Assembly: GCA_001931905.2 (NCBI GenBank)
Contig: MSJI02000684.1
Span: 48,163-112,162, forward strand
Reading direction: 5' to 3'
Source of the DNA: Cladosporium sp. IMV 00045
Lineage: Eukaryota > Ascomycota > Dothideomycetes > Cladosporiales > Cladosporiaceae
DNA length: 64,000 nt
Below the pieces are notes generated by a model. That model was not told the DNA's origin, did no database searches, and was given only the letters and a program-made list of their open reading frames with translations. Each line of letters starts with the position of its first letter. Position 1 is the first letter of the stretch. Of this stretch, positions 61,534-64,000 are shown piece by piece. A program made the translations under genes and the position numbers.

Positions 61534-63000
61534 TCAGATGTGCATGGCCTCAACGTCGTCATTCAAGTCGTCGCCGGTATATTCTTCGACTCTGGTGGCC
61601 ATTTGGATGTAATGCGGCGGGCTTGCTGGCACATCCTCGTACATGGGCGGCATCTCGTCGTCCCAAGCAATTCCCATACCCAAGCGGTCGGTGATGGTGA
61701 GGTTGAATTGCGTACGCAATACACGCGCTGCGCCGGTGGGAGTGGCTTGCTGAGGTTTCTTATTGGGCGCCCATTCCTCTGCGATGACTAGTTCCATGAT
61801 CAGGGCGTGGGAGATCTTGAGGCCGTTGGGAGATTCGACGTCGCATTGCGGTTTGGCGGCCACATCACACCACGCTTCGAACTCGCCCTCGACTTGGCCG
61901 TCGTCGAAATCTGTCTTGAAGCCTTGCCGAAGTTCTTGCGCGCCGACGTCGCGGCGTGATTCGGTTTGGATGCCTTTGCCTTCGCCACCGACTTTGGCGG
62001 CGTGTTTGTTGCATGTGGGTGAGACCATGGTTTCGTGTTCTTCGATGCGCCAGGTGAGTTTGCGTAGTCGCCAGCGGGTTTGGGTGTCGTCTCGTTTGGT
62101 GGTGATGCCGGTCATGCGGCATTGCACGGGGAAGCCGCCTATGGGGTGGACGACGGGTGGGAGTGTGACGTGGAGTGTGAGATTGGTAGGAGGGAAAACA
62201 CGGACGCTGTTCTTGTCGTTTCCGGGACGGAGAGCGCGACGGATGGGCAGGTCTCGACGGAACTCGGTTTCCTGGCCATCACTGGATTTTGCACGGACGT
62301 GTAATGAATAGTCGATTGATCCAATTTGACCATGCGTAGTTGCGGGGAGGTGACCGGGAATAAGGTGAGAGAAAGGCAGTTCTTGCATGCCCTCAGATAT
62401 CCTGAAGGTCTTTGCGTGGTTTCGGAAAAAGTCCCACTCGTAGAGGTCGTTCACCTGGCTTGCACATTCCCGACACCGATCTTGCACGGGCTTCTTGGTG
62501 GTGACCGTGGCTTCGAGGAACATCACGATGCTTTCCATGACGACGTCGCCGGCAAGAGGAGTGACCTTTAAGCGGCCTGAGAGGAGAGCACCAGATGAGA
62601 CTGCAGGTGCATCGTAGAACATCACGGGCGGTGATTCCATGATCATTTCGAGTTTGACGGGTTTGATGAAAGACGATGCTCGAGGCGATGCTGCGCCTCC
62701 ACGAGACGAGGCATGCGAGGCATGTGATGCGGATCGTTCGTTGGACTGGCCCTTTCGATCTCTGGATTTCGAAGAGCCTTTGCCTTTAGTGATGGCGGCG
62801 AGGGCAGGGCGCTTGAAGTGTTCCATACTGGCACGGCGCACCTCGGGTGAAGCGAGAGGGCTTGAGCCTTTGCGTTGCTTTAGGACGTCTTCGAATGAAG
62901 GAGGTTGGCTGCTAGGGTCGTTGCTGTTATTATTGTGGGTGTGATGTTGGTGATTGTGCCAGGCGCGAGCAAAATCAATGCCCAAGAGTTTGCTGGGCAT
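61534..63000 (-). CDS. Arrestin-related trafficking adaptor, Ldb19/Art1-like
   Basis: Single exon, 488 residues. After a Ser/Gln/His-rich N-terminus the arrestin fold begins at about 115 (FIKPVKLEMIMESPPVMFYD, SGALLSGRLKVTPLAGDVVMESIVMFL). The N-lobe ends with FSHLIPGHLPATTHGQIGSIDYSLHV and the C-lobe contains LTWRIEEHETMVSP and ISHALIMELVIAEEW. Two PPxY motifs, PPMY (451-454) and PPHY (461-464), close to the C-terminus should recruit the Rsp5/Nedd4 ubiquitin ligase. Such adaptors trigger ubiquitination and endocytosis of plasma-membrane transporters; the ESPPVMFY and GALLSG segments favour the Ldb19/Art1 subgroup. Confidence 0.88.
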   Translation of the reverse strand: MPSKLLGIDFARAWHNHQHHTHNNNSNDPSSQPPSFEDVLKQRKGSSPLASPEVRRASMEHFKRPALAAITKGKGSSKSRDRKGQSNERSASHASHASSRGGAASPRASSFIKPVKLEMIMESPPVMFYDAPAVSSGALLSGRLKVTPLAGDVVMESIVMFLEATVTTKKPVQDRCRECASQVNDLYEWDFFRNHAKTFRISEGMQELPFSHLIPGHLPATTHGQIGSIDYSLHVRAKSSDGQETEFRRDLPIRRALRPGNDKNSVRVFPPTNLTLHVTLPPVVHPIGGFPVQCRMTGITTKRDDTQTRWRLRKLTWRIEEHETMVSPTCNKHAAKVGGEGKGIQTESRRDVGAQELRQGFKTDFDDGQVEGEFEAWCDVAAKPQCDVESPNGLKISHALIMELVIAEEWAPNKKPQQATPTGAARVLRTQFNLTITDRLGMGIAWDDEMPPMYEDVPASPPHYIQMATRVEEYTGDDLNDDVEAMHI

Positions 63001-64000
63001 GCTTAAAGACAGCGAGGCCGGGGGCCTGAATCACACAGAGAGGTGGTGGTGTGAGGTCACGGGACGGGCTGGCGTCCGAGGCGTCGATCTTGCCAGGAAG
63101 GCAGAACGAAAGAAAAAGCTGGGGTACAGCGATTTTCCGACTGCGTGGGCGGTTTAATTGGCCGAAGTGAAGTGATGCGCTCGAATCAGAGGACAGAGCG
63201 CTTTGAGCCGCAGTGAGAGTGAAGGTGTAAGTGAAAACAGTCCACAAACATGCTAGGCGTGAAAAAGAATCCAGGTGTGTCGTGAAGAGGAATCATCAAC
63301 AACAACGATCAGGTGCCGCCGGTCGGCATGGAGGGGTTTTGAAAGAAAAAGAGTTCTATTTGCGCATGGCCAGAGCCGGCAGGGCGCGCGCAATGCTTGA
63401 GGCGGATGGTGCCATGGCTGCCGAGGGGTGGAGACTCTGAAAAGGCCTTGACTAACGCAAACTCTCTTTGCAGTCATAGTATGCCCGAAAAGTATGTTAC
63501 CGCATGTGGTGCTGATGTGGACGTCCTCCGCGTACGTGGCGCTACATACTTAGCCCTCACACCGGCAAGAGTCTGGGTCGGGTTTTGTTCAACGCTATGA
63601 ATGACGCGAGCAACGGCGCATGTGCAGTAACTTCACCCGTCCAAGGCCATCGCCTACAAGCGACGAGTCGGAAACCGCGAGACCTTGATGGGCTCGGTGG
63701 TATGCGTGCATTCAACCGCAGGGCGTAAGGGACTGACTGGCTGACTACTGACTGAGTGGTGTTTGCGAGGGTTGCGACATCGCTCAACACCTGTCGATCC
63801 GCCATACATCTGGCTGCATATAGTCTTGCCACGTACACGTGCCTGCAAAGAGTCACTCTGTAGTCCAAAACCAGCCAACAGCATCAGGTCAGCAGGACAA
63901 GATGACGAGGTGAGGTCTCAAGAGCGGTGAAGTATCACCGACGTTGGTGGCTTGTGAAAATACTCCATGTCCCGTTGACTTGTGGTTGAGCCGTTTCTCT
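63001..64000. other. Right-hand edge: 5' flank of the arrestin gene
   Basis: 1 kb with no supported gene. A gene running off the window cannot be excluded. Confidence 0.45.

Noticed and set aside
60969..61562. 197-codon minus-strand frame downstream of the arrestin gene
   Set aside because: It overlaps the arrestin 3' end, has no domain, signal peptide or composition typical of a protein, and fits 3' untranslated sequence.

Overview
The window is nuclear DNA from a filamentous ascomycete. Evidence: many short introns of 50-100 bp with GT..AG ends, one protein per gene on mixed strands, and fungus-specific families (Zn2Cys6 regulator, RTA1-like exporter, Mdm34, DUF3431, Irs4). Gene content and style fit Pezizomycotina, most likely Dothideomycetes. 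The genus cannot be fixed from sequence alone. I see no transposon, CRISPR array or plasmid feature. Apart from one 20-N gap the sequence is continuous.

Layout, left to right. (1) 1-5 kb: 5' part of a secreted GH106-like rhamnosidase, an RTA1-like lipid exporter, a divergently transcribed Upc2-like Zn2Cys6 regulator, and a tRNA-Cys with an intron. The RTA1/regulator promoter carries two copies of an everted CCGTAT/ATACGG site. (2) 5.9-21.5 kb: housekeeping genes, namely a PRXL2-type peroxiredoxin-like protein, inositol-pentakisphosphate 2-kinase, an Ecm15/UPF0045 protein, the ERMES subunit Mdm34, a secreted alpha/beta hydrolase, a polytopic membrane protein, an acid-ceramidase/NAAA-like amidase and a PPPDE-thioredoxin-PUL protein. 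(3) 21.8-34.6 kb: a DUF676-like lipase, a DUF3431 membrane protein, a PQ-loop transporter, a small Cys-rich secreted protein, a GH5 exo-1,3-beta-glucanase with a GC-AG intron, a JMJD7-like hydroxylase and the EH-domain protein Irs4. (4) 34.6-58.1 kb: an approximately 11.7-kb block present twice in direct orientation, separated by the 20-N gap. Each copy has DNA ligase IV, a Gfo/Idh/MocA oxidoreductase, a CofD-like protein and an NB-ARC/TPR (NLR-like) protein, flanked by Irs4 and a complex I-like subunit; both flanking genes are cut at the internal junction. (5) 58.2-64 kb: the intact complex I-like subunit, a Shg1/BOD1-domain protein and an Ldb19/Art1-like arrestin with two PPxY motifs.

The repeated block is the most notable feature. 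LIG4, Gfo/Idh and CofD are about 97-98% identical in protein between copies, with mostly silent DNA changes, so both copies look functional. The NLR-like pair has diverged far more (NB-ARC roughly three quarters identical by eye, TPR half much less) while staying open over its full length. The block is either a real tandem duplication carrying two diverged NLR receptors, or two haplotypes/homeologs of one locus joined head to tail by the assembler. The truncated flanking genes and near-identical block edges around the gap make the second reading a serious possibility. In that case the NLR pair would be highly diverged alleles, as expected of a nonself-recognition (het-like) locus.

Coordinates of spliced genes were worked out by hand from splice consensus and reading-frame continuity. 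Family assignments rest on recognised motifs, not on database searches.
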